Of a DNA stretch of 30,236 nucleotides, positions 1 through 7,916 are shown piece by piece. Source of the DNA: Bordetella parapertussis (GTDB lineage Bacteria; Pseudomonadota; Gammaproteobacteria; Burkholderiales; Burkholderiaceae_D); contig CAMCXB010000025.1 of NCBI GenBank assembly GCA_945883145.1, forward strand, positions 1 to 30,236, in the 5' to 3' direction. The stretch's first letter is position 1. Each line of letters opens with the position of its first letter. The notes beneath the pieces are model-generated. The model ran no database searches. It was not told the origin of the DNA and saw nothing but the letters and a program-made list of their open reading frames with translations. A program made the position numbers and the translations under genes.

Positions 1-1
1 C

Positions 2-919
2 TCAGCCAATTTAATGTCCCTACCAACTGTGGCTGACTCACTTGCAGGAAGAATGGAAACACTATCGCTTCTTCCCTTATCACAAAGCGAAATCGAAGGA
101 CAATCTGCCAACTGGCTAGACAATATCTTTTCGGGACTCATTCTCAAATCGAGTGTGCATTCGCACGATAGCGATTTGGTCGAGAGAGTTTTGAAAGGAG
201 GATACCCAGAGGCCATTGCTCGCCCCACAAGCAAACGAAGAATGACTTGGTGTAGGCAGTACATTGACGCGATCATTGCGCGTGACGTCCGCGATATATT
301 CACCATTGAGAAGTTCGATCATTTACCACGATTTCTTAACGCTTTAGCTCAGAGTGCTGGGCAAATGTGCAACTACGTTCAATTAGGTGGTCAGGTCGGG
401 ATCGATGGAAAAACAGCAGCTCGCTACATCAGTATCTTTGAACAACTGTACTTACTCAAGCGAGTAGAAGTTTGGGCTCGTAATCACTTAAATCGAATAG
501 TCAAAACTTCAAAATTACAATTCATTGATTCCGGTTTGCTTGCCACACTAATTAATTTAACCCCAACAGAAGCGCAACAAGACCGAACACGATTTGGCAA
601 TGCACTAGAAACATTTGTATTTGGAGAACTACTCAAACATAACACTACTTCAGATAATGACTATCGTCTCATGTATTACCGCGATACTGAAAAATTCGAA
701 GTTGATATAGTCATCGAAAATGCAGAAGGCTATTTGGTAGGCATTGAAGTCAAGTCTTCAGCTGTGATCAATACAAGCGATTTAAGAGGATTAAAAAAAT
801 TCAGTAAATTGGCGGGCGATAAGTTAAAAATGAACGTTATCCTTTACGACGGCGATGAAACATTGCCGTTGGGCGATCGTATTTGGGCAGTACCACTTGC
901 ATCTTTGTGGGGGACATAG
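2..919 (+). CDS. ATP-binding protein of the AAA_14/DUF4143 family, 5' end cut by window edge
   Basis: The reading frame is open to the left edge. The codons before the first ATG (position 14) read S-A-N-L, giving SANLMSLPTVADSLAGRME. This is the usual SANL...ADSLAGRME segment that follows the Walker motifs in this ATPase family, so the ATG at 14 is internal and the N-terminal nucleotide-binding part lies outside the window. The visible part is the lid and winged-helix region, followed by the C-terminal DUF4143 domain. That domain has an EVDIVIE...GIEVKSS pattern resembling a PD-(D/E)XK nuclease-like fold. Members of this family are common accessory ATPases whose cellular role is mostly unknown; several sit in toxin-antitoxin-like or mobile contexts. 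No functional link to the phosphate genes that follow is visible. Confidence 0.85.
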   Translation, partial: SANLMSLPTVADSLAGRMETLSLLPLSQSEIEGQSANWLDNIFSGLILKSSVHSHDSDLVERVLKGGYPEAIARPTSKRRMTWCRQYIDAIIARDVRDIFTIEKFDHLPRFLNALAQSAGQMCNYVQLGGQVGIDGKTAARYISIFEQLYLLKRVEVWARNHLNRIVKTSKLQFIDSGLLATLINLTPTEAQQDRTRFGNALETFVFGELLKHNTTSDNDYRLMYYRDTEKFEVDIVIENAEGYLVGIEVKSSAVINTSDLRGLKKFSKLAGDKLKMNVILYDGDETLPLGDRIWAVPLASLWGT

Positions 920-925
920 CTATTT

Positions 926-943
926 TTGTCATCAAATTTTCAT
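926..943 (+). promoter_or_regulatory. Pho box of phoX
   Basis: Two direct 7-mers with an 11-bp period, TTGTCAT-CAAA-TTTTCAT, match the PhoB consensus CTGTCAT at 6/7 and 5/7. After exactly 10 bp comes TCTAAT (954-959), a 5/6 match to the -10 hexamer. This is the standard geometry of a PhoB-activated promoter, where the Pho box replaces the -35. The phoX ribosome-binding site follows. Confidence 0.8.
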
Positions 944-989
944 GTGAACATGCTCTAATCTGAATCTAACTTATTCGGGAGAGTTGATC

Positions 990-3203
990 ATGTCGGATGA
1001 TGCAAAATTTCTTAGTCAGCTCGATACTGACTCATCTTCAGATTCCACTGAAAACTTTTCCAACAACCCCCGCTTTGATGCAATTTTATCTGTTCGACTC
1101 TCTCGTCGCAGTGTATTGAAAGGTTCATTCGGTGTTGCTGCCACTGCGGTACTAGGTGGTTCGCTTTCAACATCCTATGCAGCGACCAAAAAGCCTAGTC
1201 CGCTCGCTGCTTTACAACTCAATTTCAATGCAGTAGCAAAAAATAAAGAAGACAAGCTCACTCTGGCTGAAGGTTATAGCTGGTCATTGCTATTGCAAAC
1301 AGGTGATCCAATTTCAGCGAATGCAACGCCTTATGCCAATGATGGCAGTGATAGCGCACAATCATTTACGCAACGTGCTGGTGACCACAATGATGGTATG
1401 CATTTCTTTGGCTTAGATAAAAAAGGGTATTGGAATCCACAGCATGCTGAACGTGCTTTGTTATGCATTAATCATGAAGCGATTACGCCTGCTTTTTTGC
1501 ATGTGAATGGTCCCACTATTGTGGATGGCAAACGCACTTCGGATGAAGAAGTGAAAAAAGAAATGCTAGCCCATGGTGTGAGTGTGGTGGAAATTCAGCG
1601 CAAAGGAAAAAGCTTTCAAGTTGTGCGTGACTCACGTTGGAATCGTCGCATCACGACTTTCACTGATATGGAAATCACCGGCCCTGCAGCACGCAGTCCT
1701 GCAATGATTACAAAATATTCAGTCACCGGTTCACGCACGCGCGGCACGATTGGAAATTGCGCTAACGGCCACACCCCTTGGGGAACCTATCTCACCTGTG
1801 AAGAAAACTGGGCAGGGTTTTTCAGACGACTGCCTGAAGATGATAGCAAGCGCAGTGCGCGTGAATTGATTGCATTTAAACGCTATGGCATTGCTGGCAA
1901 AGGTAAGGAATTGTGGGCAACTGTGCAGCCTGATACCTCTGATTTTCAATTCGGTCGTTGGAATGCTGCAGTGGCTGGCAGCTCAAATGACGGCAGTGAT
2001 GATTTTCGTAATTCAGTCAACACATTTGGATGGGTAGTTGAGATTGATCCCTTTGATCCGCATTCCAATCCTAAAAAACGCACAGCACTTGGTCGCTTTG
2101 CGCATGAAGGCGCATGGCCTGGTCACGTGATTGAAGGCCAACCTTTGGTTTGGTACATGGGTTGTGATTCACGTCATGAATATATTTATAAATACGTCTC
2201 GAATGCAAAATGGGATCCCCGTGATGCAAGCCGTGGTGGTGCTGCCGGCGATAAATACCTCAACGACGGTAAGTTATATGTTGCGCGTTTTAATGAAGAT
2301 GGATCAGGTAATTGGTTGTTACTGGAATTTGGTCATAATGGGGTTGATGCAAATACCGCTCCCTATGCCTTCAAAGATCAAGCTGATGTGTTAATCCATG
2401 CGCGCTTAGCAGCAGATGCAGTAGGTGCAACCAAGATGGATAGACCTGAATGGGGCGCAGTCGATCCACGTACGGGTGAAGTGTATATGACACTGACCTA
2501 CAATCCATCGCGCGCACTGGATAAAGTGGATGCAGCTAATCCACGTTTTTATATTGATCCCAAAAAAGGTGTAGCGCAAAAAGGAAACGCGAATGGCCAC
2601 ATTATTCGTTGGGCTGAAGAGCATGGTCAAGGCCATGCTTTGCAATTTACATGGGATGTATTTTTATTTGCTGCACGCTCGACTGCGGATAAAGACAACA
2701 TTAATCTCTCTGCACTCACAGCAGATAATGATTTCTCTAGCCCCGATGGCTTATGGTTTGCAAAAAGCGGTTTGCTGTGGATAGAAACCGATGATTCAGC
2801 TTATGAAGATGTGACTAACTGTATGTTATTAGCCGCTATCCCTGGCAAAGTGGGTGATGGTGCAACGAAAGTCGTGAGTAATTATGAAGGCGAAAAAGAA
2901 CGCTCAGTGAAAACTTATGTCGGTGCACCTGCAGAAGCCACAACATTGAAACGTTTTTTAGTGGGGCCTGTTGATTGCGAAATCACTGGCTTAGCTGAAT
3001 CGCCCGATGGTCGTGCTTTGTTTGTGAATGTTCAGCATCCAGGGGAAACAACCAAGGGTAAAAATTTTACGCTGGCTGATCCTAGTACATGGCTGAGTCA
3101 CTGGCCACAAGGTGGCAATGCGAGACCACGTTCAGCCACTATCGTGATTACCAAAGATGATGGTGGCTTGATAGGTGCGGATTTAATTGCGGCGAAAACT
3201 TAA
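990..3203 (+). CDS. phoX: PhoX-family alkaline phosphatase (DUF839), Tat-exported
   Basis: Secreted phosphomonoesterase that releases Pi from organic phosphates; the family uses an Fe/Ca cofactor and is folded before Tat export. The protein has 737 residues. A twin-arginine signal SRRSVLKG lies at residues 38-45, followed by a hydrophobic stretch and an ATSYAA-like cleavage area. Conserved PhoX blocks are visible in order: INHEAITP, GNCANGHTPWGTYLTCEENW, a CDSRHEYIYKYVS block, RPEWGAVDP and FSSPDGLWF. The frame also offers a TTG at 984, but the GGGAGAG at 977-983 is well placed for the ATG at 990, which is therefore preferred. The n-region before the Tat motif is long (37 residues), as is often seen in PhoX proteins. 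The Pho box upstream predicts induction under phosphate limitation. Confidence 0.93.
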   Translation: MSDDAKFLSQLDTDSSSDSTENFSNNPRFDAILSVRLSRRSVLKGSFGVAATAVLGGSLSTSYAATKKPSPLAALQLNFNAVAKNKEDKLTLAEGYSWSLLLQTGDPISANATPYANDGSDSAQSFTQRAGDHNDGMHFFGLDKKGYWNPQHAERALLCINHEAITPAFLHVNGPTIVDGKRTSDEEVKKEMLAHGVSVVEIQRKGKSFQVVRDSRWNRRITTFTDMEITGPAARSPAMITKYSVTGSRTRGTIGNCANGHTPWGTYLTCEENWAGFFRRLPEDDSKRSARELIAFKRYGIAGKGKELWATVQPDTSDFQFGRWNAAVAGSSNDGSDDFRNSVNTFGWVVEIDPFDPHSNPKKRTALGRFAHEGAWPGHVIEGQPLVWYMGCDSRHEYIYKYVSNAKWDPRDASRGGAAGDKYLNDGKLYVARFNEDGSGNWLLLEFGHNGVDANTAPYAFKDQADVLIHARLAADAVGATKMDRPEWGAVDPRTGEVYMTLTYNPSRALDKVDAANPRFYIDPKKGVAQKGNANGHIIRWAEEHGQGHALQFTWDVFLFAARSTADKDNINLSALTADNDFSSPDGLWFAKSGLLWIETDDSAYEDVTNCMLLAAIPGKVGDGATKVVSNYEGEKERSVKTYVGAPAEATTLKRFLVGPVDCEITGLAESPDGRALFVNVQHPGETTKGKNFTLADPSTWLSHWPQGGNARPRSATIVITKDDGGLIGADLIAAKT

Positions 3204-3265
3204 CAGGAAATACAAGCAAGAGAGTGGTGTTAATATGTTTTGATCGCACTGCTCTCAACCGCAAA

Positions 3266-3664
3266 TTATTTCATGACGAGTGGCACAACAATAACAGCCC
3301 AAGTTGAGATTGCCAAGAAAAAAGCCAACATAACTGCAGCGCTGCCTAGATCTTTTGCATTTTTAGATAAAGGATTTTTATCTAGCGAGACACGATCGAC
3401 AACTGCTTCAATCGCAGAATTTAATAATTCAATAATTAACACTTGAACCAACACCGCAATGAGTGCAATGCGCTCCAATCCTGTCACAGGCATCAGCACA
3501 GCGATGATAATTCCAGGAATTGCGATCATTAATTCCTGACGAAACGCATGCTCGAATTTCCAAGCAGTGCGAAATCCATCGATAGAATAAAAAAACGCAG
3601 AGAAAATTCTTTTTACGCCGCTTTTACTTTTAAATTCACTGATTTCAAAGTGTTGATTATTCAT
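3266..3664 (-). CDS. dgkA: Diacylglycerol kinase (DgkA family)
   Basis: Small integral membrane kinase that phosphorylates diacylglycerol to phosphatidic acid with ATP. From the ATG at 3664 it has 132 residues (E. coli DgkA 121). A longer frame to 3751 would overlap a REP-like palindrome and has no family similarity, so the shorter start is used. Family features visible are an amphipathic N-terminus, RQELMIAIPG, the catalytic-region helix ELLNSAIEAVVDR, the KDLGSAAV segment and three hydrophobic helices. It is convergent with phoX and divergent from the lipid operon at 4116. In that context it could return diacylglycerol released by PlcP to the phospholipid pool. No Pho box is seen in its own upstream region, so co-regulation is not shown. 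Confidence 0.92.
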   Translation of the reverse strand: MNNQHFEISEFKSKSGVKRIFSAFFYSIDGFRTAWKFEHAFRQELMIAIPGIIIAVLMPVTGLERIALIAVLVQVLIIELLNSAIEAVVDRVSLDKNPLSKNAKDLGSAAVMLAFFLAISTWAVIVVPLVMK

Positions 3665-3744
3665 AAAATCCCAAGTTATATGGATTTGTAAAGTGTAAAA
3701 ATTTTCTTTGCTGGCATATTCTTGGTTATTCAAACTACACATTC

Positions 3745-3762
3745 GGCGCAAACCATTGCGCC
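3745..3762. repeat. REP-like palindrome, GGCGCAA type, copy 1
   Basis: Seven-base perfect arms GGCGCAA and TTGCGCC enclose ACCA. Read on the minus strand the copy is flanked by GGTG and ends CCGAATG, like the copies at 11329 and 11469. The GTAG foot is degenerate here. Confidence 0.6.
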
Positions 3763-3792
3763 CACCTTTTATAATAATTTTGCACCTTATCT

Positions 3793-3904
3793 CGGATGAT
3801 TACGCTGCGCTAATCATCCCTACAAAAAATTTATTTGATGCTCCGTTAATATAAAGTTAAAAAAATTACAATCGTAGGGACGATTAGCGTAGCGTAATCG
3901 TCCG
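3793..3904. repeat. Inverted pair of 31-bp REP-like elements (BIME-like)
   Basis: The segment 3793-3823 is the reverse complement of 3874-3904 at 28 of 31 positions. Each unit is itself a hairpin with arms GGACGATTA/TAATCGTCC (or GGATGATTA/TAATCATCC) and a GCG-rich loop. Each starts, in its own orientation, with the tetranucleotide GTAG. GTAG at the stem foot plus head-to-head pairing is the hallmark of REP elements and BIMEs mobilised by RAYT (Y1) transposases. No such transposase is in the window. The 450-bp gap between dgkA and olsB holds this pair, the repeat at 3745 and the olsB promoter, and no gene. Confidence 0.75.
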
Positions 3905-4027
3905 TTCATTTAATTTAAGTTTGAAAACAAAGATAATTTGTATTATGAACAATTAGTTTAACAGTAATGCTGCTTTTTTTACATCCCTCTCCATTGCATC
4001 TGCCCTCTTTTACCACCGAGATGAAAC

Positions 4028-4083
4028 TTGTCACTAAGTTGAAATAGTTCTGTCATTTAGTTGCATTATTCATTCGGTAACAT
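4028..4083 (+). promoter_or_regulatory. Tandem Pho box and -10 of the lipid-remodelling operon
   Basis: Four 7-mers start at 4028, 4039, 4050 and 4061, exactly 11 bp apart: TTGTCAC, TTGAAAT, CTGTCAT, TTGCATT. The third is a perfect CTGTCAT, the first a 5/7 match and the other two weaker. Ten bp after the last unit is TAACAT (4078-4083), a 4/6 match to the -10. Two adjacent Pho boxes imply cooperative PhoB binding and activation on phosphate starvation. Confidence 0.78.
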
Positions 4084-4115
4084 TCGTTTCATTATTAGAT
4101 AAAAAGGGGAAACCG

Positions 4116-4883
4116 ATGCGCATAATAAATGTGGCAGCCGATTCAACACCCAGCTTTCCAAAATTAAGTTTAAGTCTCGCAGGAACTCCAGAGGAAATAC
4201 GTGAAGTACAGAGACTACGTTACAAAGTATTTGTTGAGGCCATGGGCCTGTCATCTTTAGCCAATACTGAAGGCTTAGATAAAGATGAATATGATGAATA
4301 CTGTGATCATCTCATCGTCAGAGATAATCAGTCTCTAAAAATCGTCGGTACTTACCGCGTTCTTTCTCCCGCCGCCGCCGATAAAATCGGCGGTTTTTAC
4401 TCCGAAAGAGAATTTGATTTATCGCGTTTAAATCATCTCAGACCGCGTATTACCGAAGCTGGCAGAGCTTGTATCCATCCTGATTACCGCCAAGGTGGTG
4501 TCATCATGATGCTATGGGCAGGTCTTGCTTCTTGTATGCGTAAATATCAATCTGAATATTTAATTGGATGCGCTAGCGTGAGCCTAGCTGATGGTGGCAA
4601 CACGATTAATTCCATCGTACGTAATTTACAAGAAACACAACTTGCACCCTCTGAATATAAAGTTCAGCCACGTCTCGCCTTCCCTTTGCATGATGAAGCG
4701 GTCATCACTGGAGTGAACATGCCACCCCTGATTAAGGGCTACTTAAAAAGCGGGGCTTGGGTCTGTGGTGATCCAGCATGGGATCCGGATTTCCATAGCG
4801 CAGACTTATTCATGATGCTGCCACTAGCAAGATTAGATAGTCGATATGCACGTCATTATTTAAAAGAAAAGGAAGCAGCATGA
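4116..4883 (+). CDS. olsB: OlsB-like ornithine-acyl-ACP N-acyltransferase (GNAT fold)
   Basis: Predicted to transfer a 3-hydroxyacyl chain from acyl-ACP to the alpha-amino group of ornithine, giving lyso-ornithine lipid, the first step of a phosphorus-free membrane lipid. The 255 residues are the size of OlsB. The N-terminal RYKVFVEAMG block, the IVGTYRVLSP strand and the EAGRACIHPDYRQGGVIMML acceptor/CoA-site-like block are characteristic of this GNAT branch (COG3176). It starts with ATG preceded by AAAAGGGGA and follows a tandem Pho box. Its stop overlaps the ATG of the next gene (ATGA), so it is the first gene of a coupled operon. The second enzyme of the pathway, the OlsA O-acyltransferase, is not present in the window. 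Another amino-acid acceptor is possible. Confidence 0.85.
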   Translation: MRIINVAADSTPSFPKLSLSLAGTPEEIREVQRLRYKVFVEAMGLSSLANTEGLDKDEYDEYCDHLIVRDNQSLKIVGTYRVLSPAAADKIGGFYSEREFDLSRLNHLRPRITEAGRACIHPDYRQGGVIMMLWAGLASCMRKYQSEYLIGCASVSLADGGNTINSIVRNLQETQLAPSEYKVQPRLAFPLHDEAVITGVNMPPLIKGYLKSGAWVCGDPAWDPDFHSADLFMMLPLARLDSRYARHYLKEKEAA

Positions 4884-5755
4884 ACGCACGCATCCCGTTA
4901 AGTGGAGTTAAGCGTACTAAAAAAGAAAAAGAAAAAAAATCTAAACCTATTCATTTCCGCACTATTTGGATTTCTGATATCCATTTAGGCACAAGCGGCT
5001 GTCAAGCAAAGCGTCTACTAGAATTTTTAAAAGCAACCGAATCCGATATGCTTTATTTAGTCGGCGACATCGTCGATGGTTGGCAATTAAAGCGTCGTTG
5101 GTACTGGCATCAAACCCACAATGATGTGGTGCAACTGGTCATGAAAAAAGCTAAAAAGGGTACGAAAGTGATTTTTGTACCGGGCAATCATGATGAAGCA
5201 GTGCGTCAATTTATCGGTTTAGATTTTGGTGGCATTAAGATTCGTGATGAACTGATACACACGACAGCTAATGGCAAACGTATGCTGGTATTACATGGCG
5301 ATCGTTTTGATGGCGTAATCGCTTGCGCAAAATGGTTGGCATATGTTGGTGATTCTCTTTACACCATGATTTTAAAAATCAATCAGGTCTTTAATACATG
5401 GCGCGCGCGTGCAGGTTTACCTTATTGGTCACTGTCTCAATATCTCAAGCTAAAAGTTAAAAATGCAGTCAGCTATATCACTTCATTTGAAGATGCCTTA
5501 GCAGCAGAAGCACGTAAGCAAGGCTTGGATGGTGTGATTTGTGGCCATATTCATAAACCAGAAATTCGTGATATTGGTGGCATTCTTTACTGTAATGATG
5601 GAGATTGGGTAGAAAGTCTATCCGCATTAGTAGAAGATAAATTAGGTGAATTGAGATTAGTTGATTGGCGCGAAATTATGCTGCGTTGGGAAAAACTCCA
5701 ATTCGATACTAGTGAAGAAGAAGAAAACTTAGAACTTGTCGACCAACCTGCATGA
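4880..5755 (+). CDS. plcP: PlcP-like metallophosphoesterase (phospholipase C in phosphate-starvation lipid remodelling)
   Basis: Calcineurin-like phosphoesterase of the LpxH-related group. Family members called PlcP cleave phosphatidyl head groups under Pi limitation, leaving diacylglycerol. Metal-site motifs are in order: SDIHLG (about residues 32-37), GDIVDGW (about 63-69), GNHDE (about 102-106), HGDRFD and GHIHKP. The N-terminus has a lysine-rich stretch (residues 11-22) suited to membrane or nucleotide contact. The 291-residue length is longer than LpxH (about 240). It overlaps olsB by ATGA and the glycosyltransferase gene by ATGA. This position beside a diacylglycerol glycosyltransferase favours PlcP over a lipid-A UDP-diacylglucosamine hydrolase, which the fold alone would not exclude. 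Confidence 0.85.
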   Translation: MNARIPLSGVKRTKKEKEKKSKPIHFRTIWISDIHLGTSGCQAKRLLEFLKATESDMLYLVGDIVDGWQLKRRWYWHQTHNDVVQLVMKKAKKGTKVIFVPGNHDEAVRQFIGLDFGGIKIRDELIHTTANGKRMLVLHGDRFDGVIACAKWLAYVGDSLYTMILKINQVFNTWRARAGLPYWSLSQYLKLKVKNAVSYITSFEDALAAEARKQGLDGVICGHIHKPEIRDIGGILYCNDGDWVESLSALVEDKLGELRLVDWREIMLRWEKLQFDTSEEEENLELVDQPA

Positions 5756-6993
5756 TTTCACTGGCTAATTCTAGTTTTGAAACTACCGCAAATGAAGAAA
5801 GTCTTACAACATCTAAGACCGCTTCAAATAAGACGTCTGCACATCAACAAAGCATTTTGATTTTGAGTGTCTCAGCTGGGAATGGCCATGTGCGTGCTGC
5901 ACAAGCTATCACAGCGCACGCAGAGAAATGCAATCCCACTACCAAAGTCGTGCATAGCGATGTGATGCAATTCGTACCGGCTGCTTTTCGTAAAGTGTAT
6001 ACGGATTGGTATCTCAATCTTGCCAACCAATTTCCTGAAGTCTGGGGTTGGCTTTACAGAAAAACTGATCGCGATCGTTCAGGCAGTTGGGTAGATTTTG
6101 CACGCCGTTTATTAGAGCGCCAATGTGCACGTAGTTTGATTTCTGAAATCAAACGCTTCTCACCTGACGCTATTATCTGTACCCATTTTCTGCCGGCTGA
6201 ATTATTAGCTGCTGCAAAGAAGCGCGGAGAAATCACATGTGATGTATGGGTACAAGTCACCGACTTTGATTTACACCATATGTGGGTGCATGCAGGATTA
6301 AACGGCTACTTTGTCGCCAGTCAAGAACTTGCCTACCGTTTAGAATGCCACGGCATACCGACGCATCAAATTATCGTCTCAGGCATTCCCGTCATGCCGG
6401 GATTTCGCTCTGCACCAGATCGCCGTATGTGTGCGCATCGCTTTGGATTAGATGCACAACGTCAAACCATACTGATGATGGGTGGTGGCGCAGGCGTAGG
6501 TGATATGGAAACTATTGCTAAGAAATTACTCGCTGCAAATAAAGAATGTCAGCTCATAGTCTTAGCGGGTAAAAATGAAGACTTATATCAAGCGCTACAA
6601 GCGATTGCCTTACTTCATCCTAATCGGCTTTTTCCAATAGGCTTCACGCAAGAAGTCGATGCCTTAATGGCTTGCGCAGATCTTGTGATTACTAAACCCG
6701 GCGGTTTAAGTACTTCGGAATGTTTAGTGATGGGTTTGCCTATGGTGTTAATCAATCCTATTCCAGGACAAGAAGAACGTAACGCAGCGGTCTTACTACA
6801 AGAGGGTGTGGCGATTCGTGCTGATGATGCGGATGCCTTGTTATATCGCACTCAACAATTACTCGCGAATGAAGAAAAATTTAATCATATGAAAATCCGA
6901 GCAAGAGCGTTAGCCAAACCCGATGCCGCTAAGGTCGTCATGCAGCATGTGATTGATCATCTGGTGCATGCACCAACAGCCAAAGGTGTGTGA
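5752..6993 (+). CDS. agt: Diacylglycerol glycosyltransferase, MGDG-synthase/MurG-like (Agt-type)
   Basis: Predicted to transfer a hexose from a nucleotide sugar to the diacylglycerol freed by PlcP, giving a monoglycosyl-diacylglycerol. After a Ser/Thr-rich N-terminal tail (about 34 residues) comes the MGDG-synthase N-domain signature ILSVSAGNGHVRAAQAI. The GT-B C-domain shows FTQEVDALMACADLVITKPGG, the STSECLVMGLPMVL segment and the NPIPGQEERNA donor-site block. The length is 413 residues. It starts with the A of the ATGA overlap with plcP and its TGA overlaps the GTG of the following gene. The PlcP plus glycosyltransferase pair is known from other proteobacteria as a phosphate-starvation module. 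The sugar (glucose, galactose or glucuronate) cannot be told from sequence. Confidence 0.85.
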   Translation: MISLANSSFETTANEESLTTSKTASNKTSAHQQSILILSVSAGNGHVRAAQAITAHAEKCNPTTKVVHSDVMQFVPAAFRKVYTDWYLNLANQFPEVWGWLYRKTDRDRSGSWVDFARRLLERQCARSLISEIKRFSPDAIICTHFLPAELLAAAKKRGEITCDVWVQVTDFDLHHMWVHAGLNGYFVASQELAYRLECHGIPTHQIIVSGIPVMPGFRSAPDRRMCAHRFGLDAQRQTILMMGGGAGVGDMETIAKKLLAANKECQLIVLAGKNEDLYQALQAIALLHPNRLFPIGFTQEVDALMACADLVITKPGGLSTSECLVMGLPMVLINPIPGQEERNAAVLLQEGVAIRADDADALLYRTQQLLANEEKFNHMKIRARALAKPDAAKVVMQHVIDHLVHAPTAKGV

Positions 6994-7448
6994 GATTAAT
7001 GATGCTAATGACTTTATTGTTTGTGATGTTGTTGGGATTTTTCTTTGCAAAATTAGAAATCGCGATTGAAGGTGATGCAGGATGGGCGACCAGCTTGCCT
7101 ACTTGGCGCATAGAAGAACACTGGGCACTCGATTGGTTCTGGGGTGGTCGTGCTATGACGGGTTATCATGCTTGGGCATTTTCACTCGTTGCATTATTTT
7201 TTCACTTCCCACTGTTCTTTAGTGGCGAATTTACGCTCAATCTTGAACTACGTGTACTAGCCAGTATTATGATTTTTTGGGTGACGGAAGATTTTCTGTG
7301 GTTTGTACTCAATCCTGCATTTGGCTTTAAACGTTTTTCTAAATTACATGCAGATTGGCATAAGAACTGGGTGTTCGGCGCACCAGTTGAATACTGGATT
7401 TTTTCACCGCTTGGTTTGGGATTACTCTGGTTTTCTTTTCAACCCTGA
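6990..7448 (+). CDS. Uncharacterised integral membrane protein, fourth gene of the lipid operon
   Basis: Family not recognised. The 152 residues hold an N-terminal hydrophobic helix (about 2-20), a loop with Trp-rich segments (TSLPTWRIEEHWALDWFWGG), a second and third hydrophobic stretch (about 54-72 and 85-105) and a C-terminal hydrophobic segment. Between the last two is a polar, conserved-looking block with His and Trp (KLHADWHKNW). The GTG at 6990 overlaps the agt stop (GTGA), with AAAGG close upstream; an ATG at 6999 is an alternative. Complete overlap with the three lipid genes suggests a role in making, flipping or sensing the replacement lipids. This is an inference from context only. 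It ends 9 bp before the convergent sixA. Confidence 0.75.
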   Translation: MRLMMLMTLLFVMLLGFFFAKLEIAIEGDAGWATSLPTWRIEEHWALDWFWGGRAMTGYHAWAFSLVALFFHFPLFFSGEFTLNLELRVLASIMIFWVTEDFLWFVLNPAFGFKRFSKLHADWHKNWVFGAPVEYWIFSPLGLGLLWFSFQP

Positions 7449-7457
7449 GACACAAAA

Positions 7458-7916
7458 TTAATCTAGAAAAAACTCAGGTGATAAGACAGCACGCAAATAA
7501 AGTTGGTTTCCATCTTCTTTATCCCGACTAGAAATCCACCAAGCATTAGATTTTCTAACAGTCCAGTATTTAATTTCACCGGTTAACAACAGCGAAGCAA
7601 CTTGACCACACCATGGTTGATGCCCCACCACCATCACTGGTACCTTAGCATTCGGCCAATCGGCTGCTTCTAATACATCGTGCGCTGTGGCAGCAGGATT
7701 GATGCTTTCAACGATTTTAAATTTTCTTTGCAATGCTTCCGCTGTTTGTACTGTACGCACTGTTGGACTGCATAAGATACGACAACCACTGGGTAAGCTG
7801 CGATCTAACCACGCTGCCATCTTCGTAGCTTGTCTACGACCATGCGCTGTTAAGGGCCGATCAAAATCATTGTCCCCTTCTTCTGCTTGAGCATGCCGCC
7901 ATATAATTAAATCCAC
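7458..7916 (-). CDS. sixA: SixA-type histidine phosphatase
   Basis: Phosphohistidine phosphatase of the histidine phosphatase superfamily. The catalytic RHAQAE motif is at residues 7-12, near the N-terminus as usual. It is followed by CSPTVRTVQTAEAL and the second catalytic histidine in VVGHQPW. The 152-residue length matches SixA. It uses a GTG start immediately after the ppk stop codon (TAA then GTG, no gap), so it is very likely translated from the ppk transcript and thereby under the ppk Pho box. In enterobacteria SixA acts on phosphohistidine proteins, with the nitrogen phosphotransferase NPr reported as a target. The substrate here is unknown; regulation of polyphosphate metabolism is a possibility suggested only by position. 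Confidence 0.85.
   Translation of the reverse strand: MDLIIWRHAQAEEGDNDFDRPLTAHGRRQATKMAAWLDRSLPSGCRILCSPTVRTVQTAEALQRKFKIVESINPAATAHDVLEAADWPNAKVPVMVVGHQPWCGQVASLLLTGEIKYWTVRKSNAWWISSRDKEDGNQLYLRAVLSPEFFLD

Noticed and set aside
14..16. ATG at 14 as the start of the first gene
   Set aside because: The upstream codons S-A-N-L belong to the conserved family motif, so the gene begins outside the window.
3215..3262. Hairpin GAGAGTGGTG...CACTGCTCTC between phoX and dgkA
   Set aside because: The arms have mismatches, the loop is long and there is no proper T-run.
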